Assembly: GCF_043290135.1 (NCBI RefSeq)
Contig: NC_134710.1
Span: 7,329,821 to 7,393,820, forward strand
Source: Rhipicephalus microplus
Taxonomy: Eukaryota; Arthropoda; Arachnida; Ixodida; Ixodidae
DNA: 64,000 bases
Reading direction: 5' to 3'
In this document: piece after piece, positions 35,325 to 48,399 of the stretch
Layout of the letters: each line of letters begins with the position of its first letter
Position numbering within the stretch: the first letter of the stretch is position 1
Position numbers and translations under genes: made by a program
Notes under the pieces: model-generated
What the model was told of the DNA's origin: nothing
Seen by the model: the letters and a program-made list of their open reading frames with translations, nothing else
Database searches by the model: none

Positions 35325-37317
35325 AGAAATATTTAAGTTGAAAATGCCTTTTTTGCTTTACATGGTCCTTTTTTGCTTTTTATATTTCCTGTAGAAATGG
35401 AGATTTACTTGTATGATTCGCATTTTATAATACAAAATGTCACACACATGTGTGATGTACCACTGAGCACATCATCTGCTTTTCCTTTGGTGACTTTGTT
35501 ATTGTCACATATGTAAGCATGCATTACGCTGTTAACACTTGCTTTTACTCTTGTTGAGCGCTCTCAGGGTCAGGTGAGAGAACTTTCTCTGTGCTTGAAC
35601 AAACATTTTTAGGTTCACAGTAATGTGTGAACTGTAAGCACAAACTGCAGTTATTGGCAAAAAACAAATACATCAAAACTTGGGCTGACTCTCTCAAAAT
35701 TTGTTGGTCCGTTGGCAAAGTTGAGATGTTGTAGACCTCGCAAACCCGGAGAACATCAACTGCTCTGTGTAGATGAGAAATGTGGCCACATGTGTGCGCA
35801 ATTTTCCTAGTCGGCAAAAGAAGGCGAATTTCGCAATGTGAGTCATACTCAATGCTTCTTCATTTGTTCGAAGCCTTCAAGGGGCTTTGAACAAAATAAA
35901 ATAGCGAGGACCCTTCTATCGTTAGGGTGCTGAAATTCAATAAGTAATTTGTAAGTAGTCTCGTAATGAGGCTTTTATAAAAGGCCCTGCAGTTTTTTCG
36001 GAAGAAAATGAAAACGAAGAAACGTAGCATGGCATAACAAAGCGGCACGCAACCGTTGCATCGATGGAGTGAGCGCACACGTAGAACTTGCGTGCAGCAA
36101 ATGTGAACGTCACCCTTTAGCGTTTCAATATGAACATTTGCAACACATGCGAAGCTATAAGGAACCTGATGAAATCAGTGATCACATAGCAAAAACATGG
36201 CATTCGTTCGTCGCACATCCTCAATGATCGAGTAGTGCTGCGACTACCATGGAAAATTTAGCATAGGATTGCGTGACACGTAAATGCATAAAACGACCAT
36301 TTGCTTGAGAGCTGCTATATAGCGCTCACAACACCTACATGGCAAAGACTGCAGCTTGCATGCACAGGCTTCACTAGATGCTAAGATATGCTTACGCTTG
36401 AGTGCGAATAAACAAAGCAATAGAAATGGAGGCTACGATAACTCACCCAGCTGTGCAGGTGCAGTGCGCCGTGCTGACGCTGTCATCTCTATTTACAAGC
36501 ACCCAGGACGACTAGAGTTTCATCATCGTTCTCTGTGATGGTGTCACACCTGCTTTGAGAAAGCAGCATTCCAAGCTGCTGGCAATGTCAAATTTGAGCA
36601 TTTTCCACATATGCTGTTCTGTAGCATAACCATATGCCTCCAGGGATCTATATGATTTCATGGCCTCGGCACTGCCACGGCCAAACCGAACGGCCAAGCT
36701 GAATGTTTGGCCATCGCTTCGAATCATTCATTCACACAGAAATGATGAGGGTGTGAGGGTACCGTGTACCGTTGACGTGCTGCTGCTCAATGTATTGCTG
36801 GCACCGCTGGCACTTATTTTCAGGAAGAGATCGCACGTATTCCGAGAGCCCCATTTGTGTCTCCTTACAGAAGCCTAGCCAGAAGGATGGCTTTTTGCCA
36901 ATCAGTACGGAACTTACTCGGTGTGATGTCGATGCAAATGCTCTGCATGACATTACACTGTTTGCAAACAGGGAGAGGTCTCTTCAACAGCCAACGCAGC
37001 GCAGAACACTGCGAGCGGTTTGACCCCCACATCCACCCAGATAATGCAGCGATTCTGGAAAAAGAAAAGAACACCCGCCGGCGACTTCTCCTTGAATCCT
37101 AGCACGTTCAGCAGACAGCGGGGAACATCGACCACACCACAAGGACATTGCCCTCTACTGCCAGGGTTTGCGACGGGTCGCGGCACAAGGCGAGCAAGCA
37201 CCACACATTTCTATCTCTCTCCCCCCATGAGAAAAAAGCGGGTTCTGGCTTCGAAACGCTAGGTTTCATAATACAAAATTTCATTGTAGTATTCTAACTG
37301 CTTCATTTCTTATCTCA

Positions 37318-37460
37318 AACAGGCAGACTTCTGCCAAATGTTCAATTTCGAACCAATTACTTTGACTGTTTCACCCCTGGGAAAGAAGCCGGCCCGCCTT
37401 CTCTAGTAACTTCAATCCCAACCAGGCAGACTTCTGCCAAATATTCATCTTGGAACGGGC
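37318..37460. repeat. direct repeat containing a GGCAGACTTCTGCC palindrome
   Basis: A segment of about 36 bp, AGGCAGACTTCTGCCAAAT plus about 15 similar bases, occurs at 37320 and again at 37425, an offset of 105 bp. The core is a perfect inverted repeat. The second copy runs into the Ruka-like fragment at 37457. Confidence 0.6.
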
Positions 37461-37570
37461 CTACAGCATTTTTGCCTTGATCAAAAATGCAGCCACTGCT
37501 GCCGGCATTCAATCCCATGACCTGCAGATCCCCAGCCGAGTACCTTAGCCGCTAGACCACCACGGCGGGG
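37457..37570 (-). mobile_element. Ruka-like SINE head fragment
   Basis: Only the tRNA-like head and proximal body are present (GGGCCTACAGCATTTTTGCC to CCACCACGGCGGGG). The usual tail half is absent. Confidence 0.75.
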
Positions 37571-37574
37571 CGGT

Positions 37575-40500
37575 GCGAAATAACCAAAACGCTGACCAAG
37601 GTAAAATACACGAGAATTAAAAAAAACGTTTGGGCTTCTTACAAGGAAGCCTTGCTATGCTGTCCTACGAGAAGTTTTAAAATATTTAAGATTTAGCACT
37701 GACTACTTCCTCAGCAATGAAAAAAAATTCTCTGCAGGTGCATTTCTAGACGCCGGGCACAAATTACACGCGAGTTTATGGAATGTCACATGATAGAGAG
37801 ACTATGTGGGTTAACACCTCTTCGATTTATCTTCGTGACAAAAATAAATTTCTGCGTAAACTGTTATTTTGCGTTCATCCTGATGCCAGTGGTATAAATT
37901 GTGTACTTTTGGGGAAAGGAGAAACTATTATTGGGAACCAACACCCATATCTATGCGTATGCATAGTTTAAGCACTGTTTTTATGATCACAAACAAACAA
38001 GCAGCCTGAATTAGCACACTTAATTATGTTCAAGCCCTGCAACTCTTGCTTAGTGTATGTGAATATAAAAATTATTTTTGCAGTATTTATGAAGAACTAT
38101 AGTTAAGTACATTCTGAATTTCACTCCTTCTGTGTGGGCATCAAACAGGCAGACAGTGTTCACTAAGTGACCAAATCACATCGAAGTAACAACGACGCGG
38201 AATGCACTACTACGATTTTTTGTTCAATGGGGCTTTTTTGGGTAACTAGCCTGCGCGTACGCATTGGCCTCACGAAGGTACGCGCCATAATTATTGGTGG
38301 CCAAAATGTGAAAATACGTGTGAATCAAGGGACATCCGGTGGCACATACACACAAATGTTTGCACCAAAGAGAGATGCGAACACAGGTTTCCGAGATTGC
38401 CTACTGGCATGCGGGGGACAATTATCAGAGTCTAAGAGCCACCTGTTTTGATTTTGGTGATTGCAACTTGAGGTGCTGCTCGCGTGGTCTAGGAAAAGAC
38501 CCATTACATAGTGACGTTAAACGCAGGTTCAGCCCAAAGGAGTGAGCTACTGCAGGGACATATATATGAAAACATTACTCTTTCTCTGCTAGTTCCAGAG
38601 TAACCTCAGCGTGAATTTTGAGCATGTTAGCACCAGACCGCTCTGCGACGCTGCAAGTGCAATACTATTTACGGTATTTCTTTTTTTAGACGCGAAGCAG
38701 CTCTCTGAATAGTATGTAGCGCTGTCCTTCTGTGTCTTCATGTGAACGTGCCGCAGGTGTTTGGGCGGTGGCAAGTAGGTCACGCCTTCGCTCACAGTGC
38801 ACGGTGACGTCACTCTTTCCCTCACCTGCCACGCGCTCACCGCATGTCACCTCTCTAGTTTTACCCTCTCCACCGCTCGCAACATTCGAGCGCACATTGA
38901 GCGAACACTCTTTCACCTACAACTTTCAGCTCTCCTAACCGTTTTAATGATGGCATCTATTAGCACCGACAATGAACACTGGCGTCACTGTGGTCGAGGT
39001 GATGTAATGTCACGGCAAGGACTTGTGTGCTCTGTCTGCACTTGTCACTTTTTTCTGCCCCCGCCACACTCTCTGTTTAGCGATATGTTGGTGACTACTC
39101 CTAAATTTTGTGATGCAAATTTCTCAGCATACAAGGTGGAAGGTTTCACAACTAGTGAAAGTTTTTAAAACTGTAAAAAGTTTCCATAATTAAGCTTAAG
39201 ATTGGCAGACTCTTGTCCGAACAGAAGATTAATTGTGAACATGGTGGTGCAGAAAAAGACGTTCATTGTTTTTATCGTGTACACCAAAAAATGGGTGCTA
39301 AGAAATAAGTGGTACCAACGTGATTACAACTAGGCATAGACTTCGGGAATAGAACAGGTCTGTACCGAAGTATAAGAACTAAAATTGGGCATTTTAAATT
39401 CACTAAGTACATTTACCGTGCAAGTTACCCTTGTATCTGCACATGAATTAAATGATTTAACAGAACTGCGCTTTCTCTAGCAGGAAGCTTACATGAAAAA
39501 GATTGTCATAAGCATTCACGTAACATATTCGTCAAACGAAAAAACAATACTGCCACACACAGAACCATTTCGAAAATAGCGAGAACTTTCCGTTCACTGG
39601 GATCATCTGTACAGGTTTCTCCTCAACACTCACTGGCGATTATGTAGTTCTATACCATGATTTGTGTGAAATGCTGGAGTGACCTACCACCGTGTCACAA
39701 ACGCTAATAGGAGCTTCACGTGGCAGCACCGCTGATAGCAACGTTTTCAACACAAATGTCAGAAAGTTGAAATAAACTCTTTTTATGCCAAACTCACGGA
39801 CATGGCCCAAGCAGTGGCAAAACCAGGGGACAGCTCACCGGGCCTGTCCGCTACCCCCCAAAATTTTTTCCCCATGCGGAGAGAAAAATAATCATTTCAA
39901 GGAGGTGCCTTCCACCAACTCCAAAAAAAAAAAAATCAACCTATAGGCTTCTGGACCCATGTAATAACTAAACTACCTTCGCCTTGATGAGGCGATGACT
40001 GGTCTCGCATGAACAGGTAATCAAAAGCAATAAAATTTACTACATGAAGTGGTTAGCTACCTGGTAGTTCAGAGCGAGACCGCACCGTTGCTACGATTCT
40101 GTACGAAGACAGAATCTGACCACATAGGAATTTCCCACCTAACCTCAACCGCACGTAACTTCAATAATTTCGGTCAATTAAAGCTTTGAAATTATTACGA
40201 GAGAAACATAAAACTAAACAACGTGTTGATTGAGCAAGTACACGAGAAAAACACAGAAGAGCGGGGGCGGTATTCTAGGGCAAGCGCTTTGCGGTATATG
40301 TTGCGATACTCGATGCTGCACGCGAGCGCGGGACTTGATACACCTGTGAAAGCGCTATCCGCAGATACGTAGATTCCTTTGGTACAAATTATTCTAGAGG
40401 AGGAAAAGCCCTGATATATCCGAAAGGAATCACCCATGCACATATTAACCTTAATTTGTGAATATGGTGTCTTAATTCTTTCTAAAATGACATGATTATG

Positions 40501-41795
40501 TGTCAATGAGTTGTACCAAACAGAAGTGTGTTCTTGATTTTCATACCCGTCAGAATGCGGCTGTAGTGGCCATGAATGTAATCCATCATCGCGATTAGCA
40601 GTGCGACACAGACCTTTTCACTAATCTCACATTGCAATACAATCCAGCGCGTGATTGCTCAAAATCAGCGCGTGATTGCTCAAAATACCTAAAATATTAC
40701 CGAAGCAAACGCAAACATTGGAACAGCGCAAAAGAAAGCACATGATTATACACTTTTAGTCGGGCATACAGGGGTGACGCGTACGCTGTGAAAATTACGC
40801 TGCGCACACTGCAAGTGAAGTGTGCAATGACATTTCTAGCTTCACGTACCTTGATGCGTTTCGTCATATTCGAAATGCAAGGGTTTAGAATGCTTATTAG
40901 CACCACCCACAGTAGAAGTATGCTAGGTCCAAGTAATAATGTGGCTTCTGTGATCTGTGCGAAAAACATCTTGGTGGTCAGGGTAAGGGCAACCAGTGTA
41001 CAAGTCAGGTCGTGGCGTTCGCTGTGTAGATTTTTATCATCGTTGCTAGGTGCACTGAGTGTGCACATTCACCTTTGTTGTTTTGAACTTGGCTGTGCAA
41101 TGTGTCTTATCAGGCACGCCAACACTGTATCAACACCACTGTTCTATCCAGCGGTGCTGCAGATAAACTTGAACGTACCCTGCAGCAAGTGGCCGCGTTC
41201 CAGGTATTCATGGCTTTACGATATCTACCGGCACATCTGAGGAGTGAAATCTGACACAACGTTCAAGGTGTGTTATGTTGAACCATGAAAAATGTATGTA
41301 CTAATCTGCCGTTTTATTTACGGGCTCATTCACTGAGAGGCTTGGCAGAAGAAGATGCGTTCCTGCACAAAACCGATCGAAGGCGATTCTTGAGAATTTT
41401 CGTGAGACGCCAGGCAATTTCTTGGTATAAAAACATCATATTTCATTGTAGAGTACACATGCCTTGCATCGGGTTCGCTGTTGCTGTCTGTTTTGAACGC
41501 CAATGCTGCCACCATATACCCTCGTTCTGGTTTCTTCAAAGTCTCGTGAGAAGGTAACGTAGAAAACGTCGCGTTACGTACGCAGCTTCTTGTTTTGAGC
41601 ATACGTGCGCATCTCTGAAATCGATACGTTACGTACTACACATGCGTAGTTCTTTACCGTGACAGAGCTGCGTACGTGGGCTCGTTACATACGCCCAACT
41701 AAAAGTGTCTATTATGTAAGCGTGCCGCGGCTCCAATTGCGGAGTGCATGCCGTGAGGTCATCTGCCAGACGGCACCACTCCAACTTCTCAGAGA
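37575..41795. other. non-coding intronic DNA, nothing firmly assigned
   Basis: No transposon protein was recognised. A GC-richer patch at 38720-38940 looks promoter-like or repeat-derived but has no frame I can support. A hydrophobic minus frame at 40697-41068 is discussed among the rejected items. Confidence 0.3.
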
Positions 41796-41799
41796 TAAT

Positions 41800-43570
41800 A
41801 TCAAAATTTTTATGATGAGACATGAATGTAGGACAGGCATACATGACTAGTCATAACATGAAAATTTGACATGTTTGTCATGAATGTCATGATTTACATG
41901 CCAAGGTCTTGCAATGGTTTCGTTCACATGACATATTGCAAAAACTGGCAAGGTATGACCGCATGGCGAATGGAAGTGGCAGGCCCTGACGTAGAAACCA
42001 TGAGATCCATGTCATGTAAGTCATGACTACATGTTATATGCTCATGGTGTGCTCACGGCCATTTCGCTAGGTTTACATACGAAATTTATCAATATTTGGC
42101 GTGAATGAATGACGAAGGTATATGACTGGTGCAAACATGATAATCATGACATTCGTGTCATGTAAGAACATGACTACACGCCATGCTCATGATGCACTCG
42201 TAGCCATTTTGTTAGCTTCACACATACCAAATTTGGTATTATGTGACGCGAATGGACGACTAAGGTAAATGATACATCCAGACATTACAATCATGAAATG
42301 CATGTCATGTAAAACTGGACAACTTGTGACGCTCATGATGCGCTCACGGATGTTTCGCTAGCTTGACATATACCAAATTTGGTGTTACGTGACGTGAATA
42401 GACGAAGCTAAATGACACATCCAAACATAATAATAGTGATATGCGTGTGATGTAAAACATGAGTACTTGTTATGCTCATAGCGCACTTGTGGCCCTTTCG
42501 CTAGCTTGACATATACTAAATTTGTTATGTGACATGAATAGACGATGAAGGTAAATGACACATCTAAACATGCTAATCATGACATGAGTGTCATGTAAAA
42601 CTTGACTACATGCTACGCTCATAGAGTGCTAGCAGCCCTTTTGTTAGCTTCACATATTCCAAGTTTGGTATTATGTGACATGAATGATTACGAAGGTATG
42701 TGACTGGTGTAAACATGATAATCATGACATGCGTGTCATGCAAAAACATGACATGTCACGCTCATTATGTGCTCGCGGCCGTTAAGCTAGCTTCACATAT
42801 ACCGAATTTGGTAGTACGTGACGTGAACAGACAACGAAGCTAAATGACACATCCAAACATGATAATAATAATGTACGCATCATGTAAAACATGACCACAT
42901 CCTACAGTCATGGCACACTCACAGCCGTTTTTCCAAGTTTGGTATTATGTGACGTGAATGATTATGAAGGTATATGACTGGTGCAAATATTATAATCATG
43001 ACATGCATCTCACGCAAAAACATGACTACATGTCATGCTCATTATGTGCTCGCGGCCGTTAAGCTAGCTTAACATATACCAAATTTAGTATTACGTGACG
43101 TGAACGGACGACAAAGCTAAATGACACGTTCAAACATGATAATAATGAAGTACGCATCATTTAAAACATGACCACAACCTGCAGTCATGACGTACTCGCA
43201 GCCGTTTAACTAGCTTCACATATACAGAGTTTGGTATTACGTGACGTGATTGGACGATGAACACAAATGCCAGGCGCAAACATGATAATCATGACGTGGA
43301 AGTCAAGTGCAGCATAATTTACATGCCTACCACAGCTGGGGCTGGTATTGCAAACGTTAGTGGTGCCGTAATTACGCGACTATAAACAACATACTTGCAT
43401 CTTATTCATATACCTGAGTGTGCATAACATTTCTACTTGTGTTTATTGTGTACTACATCTATGCGCCTCGTAACATTGTGGTGATTATAAAGTGACCTAT
43501 CAACCTTCTTCATTCGTGCTTCGCATATCACCGATTCGCGCTGTACGTGGGATCTGCCAATTTTTTTTGC
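41800..43570 (+). repeat. tandem array A, unit about 144-147 bp, with conserved flanks
   Basis: At least nine diverged units are present. The anchor CAAACATGATAATCATGACAT recurs at about 42132, 42279, 42421, 42565, 42710, 42854, 42984, 43131 and 43278. Each unit carries three palindrome-like motifs: ACCAAATTTGGT, CATGACATGCGTGTCATG and TTACGTGACGTGAA. The right flank (TTCATTCGTGCTTCGCATATCA...GTACGTGGGATCTGCC, 43510-43560) and the left flank both recur in reverse at array B, so array and flanks travelled together. No coding is present. Confidence 0.85.
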
Positions 43571-45110
43571 TTTTTTTTACACTACACAAAGCTGTTTCAA
43601 GGCATTTACTTGAAACATAGATGACCTAATTTCCCAATTCCAGTACCACAATGCTACCAAATACATTGCTTAAACCCCATTGTAAGCTGAAAGTTAGAGC
43701 GTGAATGATCGAGTGACCTAAAGAGAAAACTTTACAACTGGTTAGTTAAATACAAGTATATACCATGTTTACGAGATCTGTGTGTTTAGGTGTCGTTGCA
43801 AGTTATCCCGTAATACGAGTGGTGGAATAAAACACACACTTGGTTACAGTTCATATACAGGGTGTTTCAAGAAATGTGTCCAAATTTTTTTCAAAATTAC
43901 AGAGAGGAGGTATTTGTGTGCTACATGCAGCATTGTCTTCCTGTGACAGAAAGCATCTTTAGAGGGGGACAAACATTAATTAGGTCAATAATTATAGAAA
44001 TTAACACAATTAACTTTTTAGCCAGTGGTAATAGCCGGTTGAGTCAAATGGGCAAATACAAGCCCTTCCCTACGAATGATCTATAGCCAGTTTAAAATTT
44101 TGGAAATGTGGCCCCTGTTCATCAATGCGGCACAATGAAATCTGGCTAATTAAGCTGGCGAAACCAAAACTGACACACCAAACAGCGCATCAACTATGAA
44201 TTTCGACAACACTTTCAATAACGGCTCTATTTCCCTTGTATTGGGGGAGAAGAATAAGTGAGCGCTGATAAGCGGCCTCGAAGCGAAGTGTCCAAATAGG
44301 TGACTGGTAATATGGGCAATCGCAGGAAACTTTGGGATACGACGGCTTCCGGTTCAACACACCACGCTTATTAGCAGAAACACACGCGCATTTTTGTACC
44401 GCTCCATGAAAAAAACCACCTTTTCCTGTAATGTCACTGCTTTAAAGCTGGTTTTTTGTTTATGCTAACTGTCATTGCGTCGATGACAAGCTGTGAAAGC
44501 TATGAAGGATAAGAAAACTTTTTTATCGCACTAAAATTATCTGCAATGCTTTTATGCTGCTCGGGAGTACTGTCAGTTTCGCTAGCAGATCAGACGATAC
44601 AGACGAGAGTTTTCATCGTATGATACATTACTGCAGATAAAAAATTACCATTTTAAAAGTCTTAGTACCATTTTAAAGTCTCAGGGGATGAAGATGACTG
44701 TAGCAGTGTGCGAAGAGTTCATTTCGGGATCGCTGCTTCGACCAACACCGTCAGTCGATCGGCATGAAGCGCAGCACTTCTTAAGCGTGTTGAGATATCT
44801 TTCTTTTTTTCCTAGCCTTCAGCGTGCTAGAAGATGCACTTCTTAGTGGAATCCACATGCTTATACGACCGCTGATCTTGGTCAAGCTGCACGGCATGGC
44901 GGCCCATAAACAACGCAGTCAGACATAGACGGCACTGAATAATCGAAACCCTGCACTTGTTTAATGCACTTCTTCCTATGGGTGCCGTCCTGGCACACAG
45001 TTTGACCCAGATAAATGCCAATGAACTCGTCCAGCACTTCGTGTAAACTTATTCCTAATTGGGTGAAGCTTTCGCGTTTTTTGTCATATTTATGGTGCAA
45101 TGGTCGGCGC

Positions 45111-45350
45111 TCATCTCGTATGGCAGGTATATTTTGCCCGCGCCTTCCCATAATATATTTGCAAGGTGCCCCTGCGCAAGAATTTATTTCTCGATATAAT
45201 ATTCACAGCAAACTCATGCGTAAGCATTTTATAAATGTGGATTATACACATACTTGTGGTAAAATGGTCTTCGCACACTCTGGCTTCAACGTTCGGTACC
45301 CAAAGACTACCTGTCGCTGTGGATTTTTTCACAGCCACGGCCCACCTCAT
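45111..45350 (-). pseudogene. THAP-domain fragment in the long-TIR transposon
   Basis: The minus-strand frame starts MRWAVAVKKSTATGSLWVP and continues NVEARVCEDHFTT. It shows the second half of a THAP zinc finger (R-x-W...W-x-P...V-C-x-x-H-F). The N-terminal Cys pair is missing because a Ruka-like SINE (45360) lies directly upstream. THAP domains are used as DNA-binding modules by P-element and Kolobok-type transposases, which fits a transposon with long inverted repeats. No catalytic domain was recognised in the remaining interior. Confidence 0.5.
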
Positions 45351-45359
45351 TTTTCTTTC

Positions 45360-45562
45360 CGCAGGTCGCGGGATCGAATCCCGGCTGTGGTGGCTGCATT
45401 CCCGATGGAGGCGGAAATGTTGTAGGCCCGTGTGCTCAGATTTGGGTGCACGTTAAAGAACTCCAGGTGGTCGAAATTTCCGAAGCCCTCCACTTCGGAG
45501 TCTCTCATAATCATATGATGATTTTGGGGAAGTAAAACCTCACATATCAATCAATCAATCAC
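45360..45562 (+). mobile_element. Ruka-like SINE, 5' head truncated
   Basis: It begins at CGCAGGTCGCGGGATCGAAT (B box) and is otherwise well preserved to the (ATCA)n tail. It is the least diverged copy here and sits inside the THAP-bearing transposon, so it is younger than that insertion. Confidence 0.85.
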
Positions 45563-46255
45563 AATCTTTCTTTCTTCATTTCATGAGAATCAATACCTGC
45601 GTTTGCCTCTCAAGCTGAAACTAGAGCAGCCAACGGCTGAACAACCAACCGTGGTTTATCAGGAGAAAGATAAATGAGCAACCGCGCCCCGAATTGTCTA
45701 AGGCTTGCGACGGAGCAGTTCATTGTCGTCTACTCTTCTTGAACCGGAAGCCGGCAGCAGACGGTGCATCCCACAATCCCTTGCTCTTTTACTGGTCACC
45801 TATTGATGGTTGATAACGGCGAGAGAAACAGTGTTGTCATTGAAGGCGTTCTTGAAGTGAATGGCAGATGCACTGTTTAGTGAGTCAGTTTCAGTTTTTC
45901 TAGCTAAATTAGGCTCACAACATCGCTCTGCGGTGATCACCAGTGGTCGCTTTTTCAAAATTTAAAAGTGGCTATAGACTATTCGTAGAAAGGGCTTGAA
46001 TTTTTGCCCATTTGACTCGACCGGCTATCACCACTAGTAGGGAAAGTATTTTTGTGTTAATTTCTATAAATACTTCCATAATTATGTTCCTATGCACCTG
46101 AAGATGCCTTCTGCCAAAGAAAAAGCAACCCTGCAAGGAGCAGGCAGATACCTCCTTCCTGTGATTTTTGAAGAATATTTGACAGATTTCTTGAAACACC
46201 CGGTATATACACACTGTTTAAAAAGCACAATGCCTGATTTAGCGTTGATACTAAC

Positions 46256-46318
46256 TTCAAGTGGTCCAGCACCGATATGAGGTCCTCGCCCATCATTTGA
46301 ATGGTAGGAAAGTTGAAC
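46256..46318 (-). CDS. NDRG-family gene, exon c (FPTxQ..GEDL segment)
   Basis: This 63-nt exon follows a strong pyrimidine tract (TTTTTTTTTTATGTTTACAG) and ends at AA|GTTAGT. It encodes FNFPTIQMMGEDLISVLDH and then L plus two bases. NDRG proteins have a Y/F-x-FPT/S-x-x-x-L/M-(G/A)-(E/D)-x-L/I-x-x-VL segment after the PGQE motif, as seen here. Its first base completes Glu with exon b and its last two bases form Lys with exon d, so all phases agree. Only about 50 nt of intron separate its donor from the terminal inverted repeat of the 43860-46205 transposon. Confidence 0.92.
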
Positions 46319-46394
46319 CTGTAAACATAAAAAAAAAAGAGTGGTAAGGGGGCGTTTGTTTTACATCAGCATTTTTAATACGTCACAGTTCTTG

Positions 46395-46442
46395 AGGCAG
46401 CATTCTGGGTGGAAAAGCCAACATCACGTTTCAAATAGACTG
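46395..46442 (-). mobile_element. remnant of the 4100-4430 SINE family
   Basis: Two blocks, CAGCATTCTGGGTGG and TTTCAAATAGAC, match the SINE at 4100-4430 in the same order, with the A-box region deleted or decayed between them. Confidence 0.3.
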
Positions 46443-48399
46443 AACGAGCTGCTACTCAAAGAGGAAGAATCTTAAAAAAAAACAGAGGAAGAAGGCAGCC
46501 ACCAGTTTGGAGCACTAAAGAAAGCCGTACGGATTTCTTCAAAACCTCCGAGTTGCCGCAAAATTTGTCCTGGTCCGGTCTATAGAGAAAATTCTTTATA
46601 TTAACATTCCTCTTTTGCAGAAAAAATGGTAATACAAAACGACGGCCCAGATGCACTCTTCGTGTCTCAAATGAGAAAGAACCACAATATATTCTTTATT
46701 GCGATATCAATTATATGGTCACTCTCGGCTGTATGTCGGCACTGGCATCATACACCATATTTGTATACATATTTATATATTTATGAAAATGCAACAAAGG
46801 AGAAAAAAATGAAAACAAAGACTTTGGGGCACGGCATCGAACGAAAGACCTCCGTGTCGTGAATAGAAGGCATTAACCATTGAGCCCCCGAATAATACCT
46901 TTCACAGCGTTAAATGGCAAGCTATTTCTATCTACCCCTTACCATTGTTGGCCGGCATCTAGGAGGAGGGGGACTATCGTATTTTCAGCATTATCAGCAA
47001 GATGGCACAATGAACGTGCGGCCGCTCTCATCTCTCACGCGTACTTTAGCCCGCGGAGAGAAGAAAGGGTTGATGATCTCTCGCGCTCCCTCATCTCTTG
47101 GTGGGGAGGATCATACATTTTGGCTGGCGTTGAACTTGCACTGGAACACGAAGGAAGGAATTTTTTTTTCCTGCATCGATGCACTGGAACGATTCTGTTA
47201 TAGTTTTTTGTACGGCGTCCAAGCGAAAACTCGTACATTACGAGGCACCATCACAGTGTACTAGACGAGGGCAGTGAGCTCACATTCCGACAGAAATTAT
47301 GTGGTGGAATACGAGCTTCACGTTTGAGAGCTCGTAACTGCGCAAACGTCACCAATTGGTGCTTCCCTTTTCGCCCGGGCGGCGACACTGTCATTGTCTT
47401 TAATAGAACTAGGGAGGAGTGTTCTGGCTGTGAAAGAGCCGGCCAGCTCCTCCAGAACAGCAATTGTCAAGCCACGTTGCATTGCAGTAGACGTTGCAGC
47501 GCCAAGTTTTTTTCGGCAGCGTTTAGCCGTAGGCAGCATGCATTAAATTAGTGTGCTTTTTTGTGCCTAATCCATGCCGCAACATCAGAAAAACCAGTGC
47601 CATATGTCTAAGTGCCAAACAGAATACGTGTACGTGAAGAGAGAGTCGAAGCTCTCGTTGTTTGTCATCCTGAAAAATTAGAACAGGCGTAAAGAATGTG
47701 AAAAGAACCTGGCAGTACGGACGAGCCCCTAGAAGACATCAGCGCAGTGCACGAGCTCCACTTCGAGCTGCGTCATGTGCTCATAAGCTATGAGCACATT
47801 ATCGATAGAGAAAGAGTGGGGATACCTTGTGGGAGACCAGAAACAGCAATGTTGCCATTGTTGACTTCAGGAAGGCAAAGCAGTAACTTGGACTTCACAT
47901 TAGTAATCAGAACAGTCCGGGTGTTCTTTTTTAGGCTGATCTGCACGAAGCTCCTATCATATTTACCAGCTTCGACAGCAGACTCCACCTACACAGCAGC
48001 GCTGACAGTAATTCATTCTCCTTCACAGTGGGAGATCACATGGCTCCTCGGCGACCCTCTTGAAAATTTTCCCTACTCTCACGATGTCATCTATTAGTAC
48101 TTTTCAACAGTCCAACTGACAGCACTATACCATCAAATATGTCTTCACTGATCGAGCGAACCATGCTATTCCTTGAGCAACAGACTTCAGTAAATGACGT
48201 CTCACTGACTGGTCCTCCGTGCCTACATCGTCACTAGCTTGGGTCCGTGCCGGGAAGCCAAGGAAGCTGCTGCATGATTCATGTATGTGTAGCACAGTGA
48301 AAGCTATAAGGAAAGGGCTATACCCTTCGCACAGATTCATTTGTGGAATCAGACGGTGTCACTTTGAATGATCAAGTTCCCCCGATTTTGCGCAGTGAG

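Larger units (their letters stand above)
43860..46205. mobile_element. DNA transposon with about 480-bp inverted repeats
   Basis: The left end starts CAGGGTGTTTCAAGAAATG (43858) and the right end, inverted, starts CCGGGTGTTTCAAGAAATC (46207). Similarity continues inward for about 480 bp on each side (43860-44370 against 46205-45720), including GAGTCAAATGGGCAAA and CGGCTTCCGGTTCAA in both arms. The central part holds a THAP-domain frame and a Ruka-like SINE. TATA-like sequence flanks both ends, but a target duplication is not proven. The right end is about 50 bp from the donor of NDRG exon c. Confidence 0.75.

Noticed and set aside
40697..41068. Hydrophobic minus-strand frame with a good donor (AAG|GTACGTGA)
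   Set aside because: A stop directly precedes its Met, there is no acceptor, and it does not fit the phase between NDRG exons c and d. The hydrophobicity alone is weak evidence.
41800..43570. CRISPR-like array
   Set aside because: The whole 145-bp unit is repeated with gradual divergence. There are no constant short repeats with unique spacers, and the DNA is eukaryotic.
47826..47988. Exon-like minus-strand segment (VESAVEAGKYDRSFVQI..., splice-like borders)
   Set aside because: It lies between NDRG exons b and c, but its phase (0 in, 1 out) does not fit and b joins c directly in frame. No family resemblance; possibly repeat-derived.
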